From Bryobacterales bacterium (lineage in GTDB: Bacteria > Cyanobacteriota > Vampirovibrionia > Obscuribacterales > Obscuribacteraceae): a stretch of 8,225 bases of DNA. Position 1 is the stretch's first letter. The number at the start of each line of letters is the position of its first letter. Below the pieces are notes generated by a model that made no database searches, was not told the DNA's origin, and saw only the letters and a program-made list of their open reading frames with translations. Shown one piece after another: positions 1 to 7,580 of the stretch. The DNA is taken from the NCBI GenBank assembly GCA_903970295.1, contig CAJCHQ010000566.1:1-8225 (forward strand), given 5' to 3'. Made by a program: the position numbers and the translations under genes.

Positions 1-810
1 GGAAAGCTGGCGAATGCGCAAAATATTGGCCATCCGTTCATCTCGACCGAGAACGCCGCGAGCATCAAGCAGATTGAAACAATGCGAACAATTGAGAACG
101 CGCTCGTAAGCAGGCATGACTAATTTCTTTTCAATTAACCGTTGAGCTTCTTCATAGTGTTGGGAGAACTGTTTTTGCAAAAGCTCAGGATTACTTTCTT
201 GAAAATTATAGGTCGACTGCTCGACCTCGTTGCGGTGATAGATTTCGCCGTAACTGACGCGGTTGTTCCATTTCAGATCGTAGACGCTATCGACATTCTG
301 TAAGTACATCGATATCCGTTCGACGCCATAAGTAATCTCGGCCGCGACTGGCTTAACATCGAGCCCGCCGGCTTGTTGAAAATAAGTGAATTGGGTGATT
401 TCCAGTCCGTCCAGCCAAACCTCCCAACCGACACCCCAGGCGCCCAGAGTCGGCGATTCCCAGTTATCTTCGACAAAGCGAATATCGTGCTCGAGGGGAT
501 TGATGCCGAGCACTGCCAAACTCTTGAGATAGAGATCTTGGACATCATCGGGCGAAGGCTTGAGGATCACCTGGTATTGGAAATAGTGCTGCAAGCGGTT
601 GGGATTATCACCGTAGCGACCATCTGTGGGACGGCGACAGGAATCGACGCAAGCCATGAACCAGGGTTCGGGTCCGATAACTCTGAGAAAAGTGCTTGGA
701 CTCATCGTCGATGCGCCCTTCTCTAAATCGTACGCAGGCATGATCACACAGCCCTGCTTCTCCCAGTAAGCATTTAGCTCATGTATTACTTGCTGAAATG
801 TGAGAGCCAT
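1..810 (-). CDS. glyQ: Glycine--tRNA ligase alpha subunit (partial, C-terminus beyond window)
   Basis: This is the catalytic alpha chain of the alpha2-beta2 type glycyl-tRNA synthetase, which charges tRNA-Gly in the cytoplasm. The minus strand translates without interruption from an ATG at 810-808 to the window edge, giving 270 residues; family members are about 290-305, so only the tail is missing. The class II core is clear: [14 protein letters not shown] at residues 59-72 (motif 2 region), [20 protein letters not shown] at 111-130, [11 protein letters not shown] at 139-149 and the motif 3 signature GVERISMYL at 162-170. The start fits the short N-terminus of the cyanobacterial/Firmicutes form; only a weak AGGTG precedes it. 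The early segment reads [14 protein letters not shown] where relatives usually have EKGAGTMNPxTFLR, a minor variation. glyS, the beta subunit gene, would be expected downstream outside the window. The gene is divergent from the operon to its right. Confidence 0.98.
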   Translation of the reverse strand, partial: MALTFQQVIHELNAYWEKQGCVIMPAYDLEKGASTMSPSTFLRVIGPEPWFMACVDSCRRPTDGRYGDNPNRLQHYFQYQVILKPSPDDVQDLYLKSLAVLGINPLEHDIRFVEDNWESPTLGAWGVGWEVWLDGLEITQFTYFQQAGGLDVKPVAAEITYGVERISMYLQNVDSVYDLKWNNRVSYGEIYHRNEVEQSTYNFQESNPELLQKQFSQHYEEAQRLIEKKLVMPAYERVLNCSHCFNLLDARGVLGRDERMANILRIRQLS

Positions 811-1102
811 GAACACCTGCACTTTCCGCCGCCCGCCAATAGGCACTCCGAAATCCGTACAGAAACCGGACGAAGCGGGCGCGCGGTCAATCGACTGGAG
901 CAGTTTAGCATGCGCCCTCTTGCCATGCCCGCATGGAATTCGATCACCTGTCCGGCATCCCGCTCAGCCATTGTCGCCTCTTTTTCTGAGTGTCCGATAT
1001 CACGAGAGGGGGCTGGGAGCGCATATAAATTCAAATCGCCGGGCATAACGGTCGTATAGCGCCTGCCTCTGGGCTACGCTTGACTGTGGGAAAGGAGAGC
1101 GT
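811..1102. other. Divergent intergenic region between glyQ and the MoxR operon
   Basis: These 292 bases should hold promoters for both flanking transcription units. I see no convincing consensus pair for either. For the rightward operon, a weak candidate is TTCAAA at 1030-1035 with TATAGC at 1055-1060, and an AT-rich TATAAA lies at 1024-1029 without a matching upstream box. On the minus strand an open frame of 61 codons starts at ATG 971-969 behind an AGAGG and ends at 786, overlapping the glyQ start by 25 bases in another frame. Its Arg/Cys/Ser-rich product is not recognisable, and I do not call it as a gene. Confidence 0.5.
1091..1099 (+). promoter_or_regulatory. Ribosome binding site that decides a GTG start
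   Basis: AAAGGAGAG is a strong Shine-Dalgarno match. Its AGGAG core lies five bases upstream of the GTG at 1103. The first in-frame ATG is 42 bases further on, at 1145, with no comparable site before it, so GTG is preferred as the start of the MoxR gene. Confidence 0.8.
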
Positions 1103-2077
1103 GTGAAACAAAGTGAGATTGTTACTGGGACCAAAGCCAACGCCATGGCCGTTTCGGAACTAAGCGACAAAGCCCAACTCTTGCTGCGAAATGTCAATAA
1201 CGTCCTGGTCGGACAGGCACATGCAACCAGATTAGCCGTGATCGCGTTTCTAGCTGGCGGTCACGTCCTGATTGAAGACGTCCCGGGCGTAGGCAAAACA
1301 TTGTTAGCCAAGAGTCTGGCTATGTCCGTGCACGCCTCATTCAAACGCATTCAGTGCACGCCTGATCTTCTGCCCTCAGACGTTTCCGGCGTCAGTATTT
1401 TCGATCAAAAAGAATCAAATTTTCGATTTATTCCCGGTCCTATCTTTACCAATATCTTGCTGGCTGATGAAATCAACAGAGCGACACCCCGGACACAATC
1501 GAGCTTGCTCGAGGCTATGGAAGAAAATCAAGTCACCACAGATGGTGCCACACGCAAATTACCTGAGCTTTTCTTCGTCATCGCCACCGAAAACCCAATT
1601 GAATACCATGGCACATTCCCGCTGCCAGAAGCGCAGCTAGACCGTTTCATGCTCTCACTATCTCTAGGCTACCCGAAGATAGAGGATGAGATAGAAATTC
1701 TCGACCGCACGCTCGAGGACGATGCCTTCACGGTCGAAGCTGTGCTCACTGAATCAGAAGTTCTGCAAGCTCGCGCTGCCATACGAGCAATCTATGTTGA
1801 GCCGTCGATCAAGCGTTACATAGTGACAATCGTCAACACGACGCGTAAATATCCGGCCATCGTCCTGGGGGTAAGTCCCCGCGGCAGTCAACTTTTGATG
1901 CGGGCTGCCCAGGCCGCGGCATTTCTGGACGGTCGCAATTTTGTTCGTCCGGAAGATGTGAAGGCGCTGGCACCCAGCGTTCTTGGTCATAGAGTGATCC
2001 CCAAATTGAGAGACAATCGCGTCAGCCATGCAGAGCTTATTGAGCGGGTACTGGAACAAGTTGCAGTTCCCGTCTAG
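1103..2077 (+). CDS. MoxR-family AAA+ ATPase
   Basis: A 324-residue cytoplasmic AAA+ ATPase of the MoxR group, thought to act as chaperone-like remodelers for partners encoded beside them, often DUF58 or von Willebrand A proteins. In order I see Walker A (EDVPGVGKT, K65/T66), the MoxR-typical stretch RIQCTPDLLPSDVSG at 82-96, Walker B with catalytic acid (LLADE, D122/E123), sensor 1 (ATENPIE, N164), the arginine-finger segment LPEAQLDRF (R181), sensor 2 (GVSPRGSQ, R260) and the C-terminal lid ending near 324 (RPEDVKALAPSVLGHR at 282-297). All key residues are present and the length is normal for the family. The GTG start follows a strong ribosome binding site. It is the first gene of an operon; the DUF58 gene begins 37 bases after its stop. 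The family assignment is very secure. The substrate is unknown, and the downstream membrane genes are the likeliest partners. Confidence 0.96.
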   Translation: MKQSEIVTGTKANAMAVSELSDKAQLLLRNVNNVLVGQAHATRLAVIAFLAGGHVLIEDVPGVGKTLLAKSLAMSVHASFKRIQCTPDLLPSDVSGVSIFDQKESNFRFIPGPIFTNILLADEINRATPRTQSSLLEAMEENQVTTDGATRKLPELFFVIATENPIEYHGTFPLPEAQLDRFMLSLSLGYPKIEDEIEILDRTLEDDAFTVEAVLTESEVLQARAAIRAIYVEPSIKRYIVTIVNTTRKYPAIVLGVSPRGSQLLMRAAQAAAFLDGRNFVRPEDVKALAPSVLGHRVIPKLRDNRVSHAELIERVLEQVAVPV

Positions 2078-2114
2078 GAGCCGGGAAGCTCCGCGAGAAG
2101 GTGGACTGAAGGCC

Positions 2115-3440
2115 ATGCGCCTGCCGATTTTCGGCAGCCAGACAGCACCAACACTGTGGTTGGAGCCGCGCTTTATCGTCACCCTTCTGGTATTGCCGAT
2201 ACTTTATATATTTGCCGGCGAAACTTTGAATCAGTGGTATTACTTCCTGGCAGGAGCCGTTGTTTCGGCATTTCTCTTAGGCACGATCATTCCGATGGTG
2301 GCTGTTCTCGATACGAAAGCGACCTGCACGATGCCACCGCATGCGGTTTGCAAAGAAAGAGTGCCTCTGAAAGTGGTGCTCAGCCGTCGAGGCTTTTTCG
2401 GCCCGTTCGCTTTTCTTTTTCCAATCAAATGGCTGATGGTCAAAATCTATCTCAGAACCAACGACACGCGTCCGTGCACATTGCAACCGATCATCGTCTC
2501 CGACTTGACCGACGAGCTCGTCGTTTTCGCCACTACACCGGCTCTGAAACGAGGCGTTTATCGTTTGGCCGCGATCGAAGTTTTTTCTTGCTTCCCTTTT
2601 GGTATGTGCTGGTGGTCACGAAAATCGGTGCCCAATCGCGATGAAAATGCGTCCACACCAACCTTGACTGTCTATCCGGAAATGGAATTGATGGAGGGTA
2701 ATTTTCTATATCGAATTCGGGCCGCCACTGATGCCCCGATCGGTCTACTGGTGAGCAGAATGAGTAGCCGCGCTCCCACTACTTCGGTCAAAGGCATTCG
2801 CGAATTCGTTCACGGAGACAGCCCGCGCATTGTTCACTGGGCATCGAGTGCGCGTTGCGGCAAGTTGCTCGTGCGGGACTTCGAAGCAGAAGGAGTGCCG
2901 GGATTTGATGTGCTTCTGAATTTGAAGGCCGATTGGAAAACAGAAGAGCAATTCGAGTTGGCAGTTTCCTTGACGCACTCGCTCATTCACCTCGGTCACC
3001 GAGTAGGCTTGTTGCCTGATTTTATGGTGCTTCCCGATCTCGATACCGAAGCCTATCAATTGCCGGCATTCATGGCCGACATGCCCGCAGTACCTTCAGG
3101 ACTGGCTCGCTCAGCCGAATTACTAGCCAGGGTCGAGCCTTTGCAAATCGAAGAATTCGAAGAAGAACAGGTGCCGCAACTACGAGAAGATTCGAGATTG
3201 GCACTACTGACGGTGCGCCCGGCCGACCCGTCGCACGGTAGCGTCGACTGCGATCCCGATACGGCTGTGGAGTTGGCCGTTATTCCGCGCACACTTTCAG
3301 CAGCCAGCGGCGTCGCCATCCAGAACGTTCACATGCCGCTGCACGAAATGGGCATCGTCAATCGGCGCCAACCAGGCGGTAATCCATTAGGACGCGTAAT
3401 CTCACTGGTGCACGGAAGCGAGGACATCGCTCAACTATGA
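2115..3440 (+). CDS. Membrane-anchored DUF58 domain protein
   Basis: A 441-residue protein of the DUF58 family, the usual neighbour of MoxR ATPases. Two hydrophobic helices lie near the N-terminus (about 20-35 and 42-65), followed by a beta-rich region and the FPFG motif (about 160-163). The DUF58 signature follows at about 227-258: GIREFVHGD then PRIVHW and ARCGKLLVRDFE, with D235, R238, H241, W242 and R247 matching the family's conserved G-REY--GD--R-IHW pattern. The next segment (FDVLLNLKADW) occupies the place of a von Willebrand A-like strand but lacks a DxSxS metal site. I chose ATG 2115, preceded by AAGGTGGA at 2098-2105. An in-frame ATG at 2028 would add 29 Arg/Ser-rich residues that overlap the MoxR gene and have no family counterpart. 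The stop overlaps the next ATG by four bases, implying translational coupling. The molecular function is unknown; a role as adaptor between ATPase and membrane enzyme is inference. Confidence 0.93.
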   Translation: MRLPIFGSQTAPTLWLEPRFIVTLLVLPILYIFAGETLNQWYYFLAGAVVSAFLLGTIIPMVAVLDTKATCTMPPHAVCKERVPLKVVLSRRGFFGPFAFLFPIKWLMVKIYLRTNDTRPCTLQPIIVSDLTDELVVFATTPALKRGVYRLAAIEVFSCFPFGMCWWSRKSVPNRDENASTPTLTVYPEMELMEGNFLYRIRAATDAPIGLLVSRMSSRAPTTSVKGIREFVHGDSPRIVHWASSARCGKLLVRDFEAEGVPGFDVLLNLKADWKTEEQFELAVSLTHSLIHLGHRVGLLPDFMVLPDLDTEAYQLPAFMADMPAVPSGLARSAELLARVEPLQIEEFEEEQVPQLREDSRLALLTVRPADPSHGSVDCDPDTAVELAVIPRTLSAASGVAIQNVHMPLHEMGIVNRRQPGGNPLGRVISLVHGSEDIAQL

Positions 3441-6181
3441 CGGCGGAAGCAGCGATCGAACCGGCAGAAGATTCCATTCCATTGCGAGTGGTGAGCATGC
3501 TGATGACATTGCTTTGCCTTGCGGCATCCTGTGCCTACACGCAAATGCCCCTCTTTCTATCGTTCCTTTATTTATGGTTCGCGGTCACTGGTTGCTATGT
3601 CAGCTACTTCATGCGCCAGCAACGGCCGAAGTGGCTGGTGATCGCCATCACAGTCGGACTGGCGGCAGTGATTTTGAAATTCGTTCAGGAGATAAGCGGT
3701 CAGTATCACATGAACAAGCTGGAAGGATTGACGCCTTTCATCCACGTTCTGGCTGGACTTCTAACACTTCACACTTTCGACCTGAGAGCGCGCAGCGACA
3801 TCAATATTTCGACCTTGATCGCCATGGGCTTATTCGCCTGCACCGCAGTTTTGGGGAGAGATCTGCCATTCGGCGGCTTTGTCGTGGGCGTGATTGTGCT
3901 CGCCACCGTACTTCTTTATTTCGAATCCGTCGCTCGCACAAAAGCCGGTGAGGGGGCCCAGCATCCGCCGCCCGCCATGGCTCAGGATCAGCCTTTGCGC
4001 AGCACTTCCGGTTCGGCACTTTTACCGATCTGCGCGCTGCCGGCTCTGGCTCTTTTTCTCTTTCTCAATTTGCCTCGCGTCGACTCGCTGTTCGATTTGG
4101 TAGCGGCCCGATTCCATAGCTCGCCGGTGCACTTCAGTGATTCGTTCCTGGCCGGTCTGGGTGGTGGCGGCCTCTTTGGCGGTGACAGTCACAGCAGCAA
4201 AGGCGATGGCCAAGATGGTTCCGGAGGCAGCGGTGGTAAGGGGGGAGCCGGTCAGAATGGTGCCAGCAAAGGTGCCGGGGACAAAGCGGCCGGCAAGAAA
4301 GCGAATCCGCAAAACAAAAATGGTGCTGCCCCGGGAGCTTCAACCAAAGCACAGCCAAAACCAGATGCCAACGCCAGTGCCAGTAGCAAAGCGCAAGGCG
4401 AAAACAAAAAAGCACCTGGTGGCACTGGCAACAAGCCGGCGCCCGACAATACCAAACCCAGTGACAACGGCGGCAAGGGTACTGGCGACAAGCAAGAGTC
4501 CGGACCATTCGGCGGCGGTCAAGCCAAACCGAAACCGAATATGGTGGAAAGCGACGATCTCATTTTCCGCGACCAAAAAGCCGTCTCGCACGACAACGAT
4601 GTCTACATGACTGTGCTCTCTAACCGCCTGGTCTATCTTAAGCGCATGGTTTATGACAGCTATGACGGCTCTCGCTGGCGGGCTTCGCTGCACGGACAGC
4701 CGGCGATTTGCCAACGCCTGGACGGCGAATGGGCAGAATTGGGCGGCGTGCCTTCACTATTCTTGCCGGCCAATTATCGTGCCGATGAAGTCGAGCAAGA
4801 AATCACTTGCGAAATACCGCTTGGTCAGGTAGTTCCAGCCGCCTATGTTCCGCAAAAAATCGATATCGGCAAAGAACAAATCTCGGTCGATGAGTATGGG
4901 GTTTTGCGTTGTAAGCGAGGTTTGCCGGAAGATATCACTTATCGGGTGCGTTCCAAGGTACCTGATTGGGATTTAAATCAGCTGCGCCAGACCAAGTTGA
5001 GCAGTGCCGACCAAGCCAAGACACGCCAAACTATGCCTAATTGCTTGCAATTGCCCGAGACTATTCCGCCCGAAGTGAAGCAGCTCACCGACAAAATCAC
5101 CGCAGGCGAAAGCACCTGGTTCAGCAAAGCCGAGCGTATCTGCAAGTATTTGCGCTACCACTACAAGTACTCCACAGCCCCTTATGTGGAAGACAAGGAG
5201 CATGACCTGGTGGCCGACTTTCTCTTTCGTAAGAAAGAAGGCGCCTGCGGTGAGTTCTCATCCGCCTTCGTTGTCATGTGCAGATTGGCCGGAATTCCAG
5301 CGCGCTGCGTGGGTGGTTACAGCCCTGGGGAACTGAATACGCGGACGGGGTGGAGAGAAATTCGGGGCAAAGACGGTCACGCCTGGGGCGAAATTTTCGA
5401 GCCGGGTCTTGGCTGGGTGCCCTTCGACGCCACCCCGACCGGGACCATGCCCGAGCAACCCAAACAGGAAAACCCGCTTCTATCGGCGATCAAACAAACT
5501 TTCCAGGCCGCATCGATCGCTTTCGAAGCCTCCCAGATGGACCGCCAGATTGGCAAAGGCAGCGAACAAGCCTACGAAATACGCATGAAAGAAGTCTCGC
5601 ATCGCGGCGCCAGACCGAGCGGACCAATCTCGCCGGTAAACGTGGACTTGACCGCCAGCAGCCCGGGAGATGACCCTGGCTCACCGGGCGATGCGCGATC
5701 TGGCGCGGGTTCAGCCGCCGAGCGAGGCGGTTCGAAAAATGCCGATAAGGGGCGCAGCAAAAACTTTTCTGTCTCCTGGCAAGTGGTTGCTTTCGCTTTG
5801 GCTCTGATTCCATTCATTTACCTGCTGGCCAAATCGATTCTCGCTAGGCTTGGTGCCCAGGGCAATAATCCGCGCCTGGTCAAGGGCGTCAAGCCAGCCA
5901 CATTGCTCTATTTAAAGTTGGTTGAAGATTTGAAGCGCATGAAAATATTGAGACGGCCAAGCGACACGCCTGACGAATTGACGCAAAGATTTTTCGAACT
6001 TTTAGACAGCGGTCAGACTTTCCACCCCGAACTGCCCGGGCTTTTCAAAGAATTCATCGACATTTATTCGGCAGAAAGATTCAGCGATCAGGGTTACAGT
6101 CCGGAAAACTACAAACAGCTTCGTGAAATAGGGTCTAAAATACACAGTCTGTCCCGCGGGCGATATACTGACAAGTCATAG
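3437..6181 (+). CDS. TgpA-like membrane transglutaminase (DUF3488 - transglutaminase core - DUF4129)
   Basis: A 914-residue integral membrane enzyme. About seven hydrophobic helices fill residues 17-212 (near 17-33, 38-58, 65-83, 99-114, 124-140, 145-162, 193-212), as in the DUF3488/TgpA N-terminal region. A low-complexity linker spans about 237-368. The extracytoplasmic part opens with YDSYDGSRW at 406-414 and contains the transglutaminase/papain-like core with its triad intact: C604 in EGACGEFSS, H648 in DGHAWGE, D664 in VPFDATP. A Ser/Gly/Pro/Asp-rich stretch (about 725-776) leads to a last helix (about 780-803) and a cytoplasmic DUF4129-like tail (about 822-905; SDTPDELTQRF, FIDIYSAERFS). 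An odd number of N-terminal helices puts the catalytic domain outside, consistent with the family. The Pseudomonas homologue TgpA is reported as essential for viability; the physiological substrate is not established. The ATGA overlap with DUF58 implies coupled translation. Length exceeds typical relatives because of the linker. Confidence 0.93.
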   Translation: MTAEAAIEPAEDSIPLRVVSMLMTLLCLAASCAYTQMPLFLSFLYLWFAVTGCYVSYFMRQQRPKWLVIAITVGLAAVILKFVQEISGQYHMNKLEGLTPFIHVLAGLLTLHTFDLRARSDINISTLIAMGLFACTAVLGRDLPFGGFVVGVIVLATVLLYFESVARTKAGEGAQHPPPAMAQDQPLRSTSGSALLPICALPALALFLFLNLPRVDSLFDLVAARFHSSPVHFSDSFLAGLGGGGLFGGDSHSSKGDGQDGSGGSGGKGGAGQNGASKGAGDKAAGKKANPQNKNGAAPGASTKAQPKPDANASASSKAQGENKKAPGGTGNKPAPDNTKPSDNGGKGTGDKQESGPFGGGQAKPKPNMVESDDLIFRDQKAVSHDNDVYMTVLSNRLVYLKRMVYDSYDGSRWRASLHGQPAICQRLDGEWAELGGVPSLFLPANYRADEVEQEITCEIPLGQVVPAAYVPQKIDIGKEQISVDEYGVLRCKRGLPEDITYRVRSKVPDWDLNQLRQTKLSSADQAKTRQTMPNCLQLPETIPPEVKQLTDKITAGESTWFSKAERICKYLRYHYKYSTAPYVEDKEHDLVADFLFRKKEGACGEFSSAFVVMCRLAGIPARCVGGYSPGELNTRTGWREIRGKDGHAWGEIFEPGLGWVPFDATPTGTMPEQPKQENPLLSAIKQTFQAASIAFEASQMDRQIGKGSEQAYEIRMKEVSHRGARPSGPISPVNVDLTASSPGDDPGSPGDARSGAGSAAERGGSKNADKGRSKNFSVSWQVVAFALALIPFIYLLAKSILARLGAQGNNPRLVKGVKPATLLYLKLVEDLKRMKILRRPSDTPDELTQRFFELLDSGQTFHPELPGLFKEFIDIYSAERFSDQGYSPENYKQLREIGSKIHSLSRGRYTDKS
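4145..4540 (+). other. Segment encoding a Gly/Lys/Asn/Gln-rich disordered linker in the transglutaminase protein
   Basis: Residues 237-368 of the transglutaminase protein are almost entirely Gly, Ala, Lys, Asn, Ser, Pro, Asp and Gln. The segment opens with a glycine run (LGGGGLFGG), and by my hand count holds about 18 lysines and 10 acidic residues. It has no cysteine and almost no aromatic residues. It lies just after the seventh predicted helix, hence outside the membrane, and before the catalytic domain. There is no exact tandem repeat, only similar short blocks such as KGDG, KGAGDK and KGTGDK. The composition leaves several other frames open, which explains many spurious open frames here. 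Confidence 0.85.
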
Positions 6182-6271
6182 CCGGCGAGAGGCTAGTAAT
6201 AACTGGTTCTACGCGATAGAGTGGTGATCAGGCTATATTCCGGTCAATTGCGCAACAAAGAGAGATAGCAT
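6182..6271. other. Short spacer before the winged-helix AAA+ gene
   Basis: Ninety bases separate the transglutaminase stop from the next start. A small hairpin (TAGCC at 6179-6183 with GGCTA at 6191-6195) straddles the stop codon, but it is too weak for a terminator. TATATT at 6234-6239 could serve as a -10 box, but I find no -35 box at a proper distance. The ribosome binding site AAAGAGAGA lies at 6257-6265, six bases before the ATG. The ATPase may be read through from the operon or from its own weak promoter. Confidence 0.4.
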
Positions 6272-7558
6272 ATGGTTCAACAGGTCAAAACAGGTACACA
6301 ACAGCAGCAGGAGTTCGTCCCGCCATACCCGGCGACGATTCAGGATACCGGCTTGAAAGAAGGTTTCCTAGAAGAACTCATTCTCAAAGACATTTACTTG
6401 GTGAACTTTGCGCTAGGACGAGAAATCGCTGCGCGAACCATGTTGCCTTTCAAAATTGTCGAAGAAGTTCTCGAAGTCTTGAAGAAACAGCTTCTCGTCG
6501 AAGTGCGTAGTTCAGGCGGTCTAGCTGACTACGAATACACGCCGACAGAAAAAGGACGCGACCGCGCTCGCTCTTACTTCGATCACAACTCATACGTCGG
6601 TGCCTGCCCGGTGCCGTGGAACCGTTACATCGATTCGCTCAAGTATCAAACGATTCGTCGAGAATCAGTGACACCGCGCGACCTGGAAGTAGCGTTCTCG
6701 GACATCATGGTCAACCGCCGGACAATCAACTCGGTTGGTCCAGCGATCAACTCCGGACGCGGGATGTTCTTGTTCGGTGAAGCCGGGAACGGTAAGACAT
6801 CGATCGCCGAAAGAATTGTGCGAAGTTTCAAGGGTCACATCTTCATTCCGTACGCGGTAGAAATCGACGGTCAGATCATTCGGGTCTATGACTCTCACAA
6901 CCATGAACAAGTCTCGGCTGCCAACTACCCGAGAGACTATGACCACCGCTGGGTTCGAATTCAGCGCCCATGCGTGGTGGTAGGCGGTGAATTGACAATC
7001 GACATGCTTGAACTGCAATTCGACTTCGGTACGAAATTGTATGAAGCACCGATTCAGTTGAAGTCCAATTGCGGCCTATTGCTGATTGATGACTTTGGCA
7101 GACAGAGAATCGACCACAAGTCACTCCTCAACCGCTGGATCGTCCCTCTGGAAAAAAGAGTCGACTATCTGACGCTGCACACTGGTAAAAAACTGGAAGT
7201 GCCGTTCGAACAGTTGTTGGTGTTCTCGACCAACTTGAACCCATCGGACCTGGTTGACGAAGCCTTCTTGCGACGGATTCCGTACAAGATCAACATCACC
7301 AATCCGACCGAAGACGAGTTCAAGTGGATTTTCTTGCAATACTGCCAGCGGACAGGCGTACCTTACAACGAAGAGGCGGTCAATTACTTGATCGAATCGC
7401 AATATCGCAGCGGCAGGCGCAATATGCGTTGTTGCCACCCACGCGACGTCGTCGACCAGGTGATCAACCTGTGCGCCTTCCTGCAGACTGACCCCCGACT
7501 ATCACGCGAATACATCGACCACGCTTGTGCCGTTTATTTCGCTGCTATGGGCAAATAG
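6272..7558 (+). CDS. Winged-helix/AAA+ ATPase of uncharacterised conserved family
   Basis: A 428-residue cytoplasmic ATPase whose role is unknown to me. A Gln-rich N-terminus (QQQQ near 10-13) precedes a probable winged-helix segment at about 28-103 (GREIAARTMLPFKIVEEVLE, then a VEVRSSGG...YEYTPTEKGRDRA wing). The AAA+ core has Walker A GEAGNGKTS (K175/T176), Walker B LLLIDDFGRQ (D273/D274), sensor 1 VFSTNLNP (N321) and a likely arginine-finger segment DEAFLRRIPYKI (R334/R335). Between Walker A and B lies a long family-specific part with VEIDGQIIRVYD at 196-207 and VVVGGELTIDML at 235-246. After Walker B comes NRWIVPLEKRVDYLTLHTG. I recall similar proteins in proteobacteria and planctomycetes annotated only as ATP-binding proteins. 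Phenylalanine codons are 18 TTC to 2 TTT by hand count, against 11 to 11 in the DUF58 gene, suggesting stronger expression selection or a different history. It is not a MoxR paralogue: motifs and layout differ. Confidence 0.9.
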   Translation: MVQQVKTGTQQQQEFVPPYPATIQDTGLKEGFLEELILKDIYLVNFALGREIAARTMLPFKIVEEVLEVLKKQLLVEVRSSGGLADYEYTPTEKGRDRARSYFDHNSYVGACPVPWNRYIDSLKYQTIRRESVTPRDLEVAFSDIMVNRRTINSVGPAINSGRGMFLFGEAGNGKTSIAERIVRSFKGHIFIPYAVEIDGQIIRVYDSHNHEQVSAANYPRDYDHRWVRIQRPCVVVGGELTIDMLELQFDFGTKLYEAPIQLKSNCGLLLIDDFGRQRIDHKSLLNRWIVPLEKRVDYLTLHTGKKLEVPFEQLLVFSTNLNPSDLVDEAFLRRIPYKINITNPTEDEFKWIFLQYCQRTGVPYNEEAVNYLIESQYRSGRRNMRCCHPRDVVDQVINLCAFLQTDPRLSREYIDHACAVYFAAMGK

Positions 7559-7580
7559 AGGACTGAAGCCAGTACTCGCA

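Noticed and set aside
373..726. 117-codon plus-strand open frame
   Set aside because: It is antisense to glyQ, which is unmistakable in the opposite strand.
2077..2092. Small hairpin GGAGC/GCTCC right after the MoxR stop
   Set aside because: Five pairs with no T-run inside a tight operon; too weak to be a terminator, and it may be chance.
2028..2114. Upstream in-frame ATG that would lengthen the DUF58 protein by 29 residues
   Set aside because: It overlaps the MoxR gene by 50 bases, encodes an Arg/Ser-rich stretch without family counterpart, and the ATG at 2115 has a better ribosome binding site.
1754..2182. 142-codon minus-strand open frame opposite the MoxR gene
   Set aside because: It lies almost wholly antisense to a secure AAA+ gene, and its product is not protein-like.
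4134..4610. Several overlapping open frames on both strands within the transglutaminase gene
   Set aside because: They are by-products of the Gly/Lys/Asn-rich linker, whose codons rarely produce stops in other frames. Their products are low-complexity Pro/Leu/Cys/His or Lys/Arg strings.
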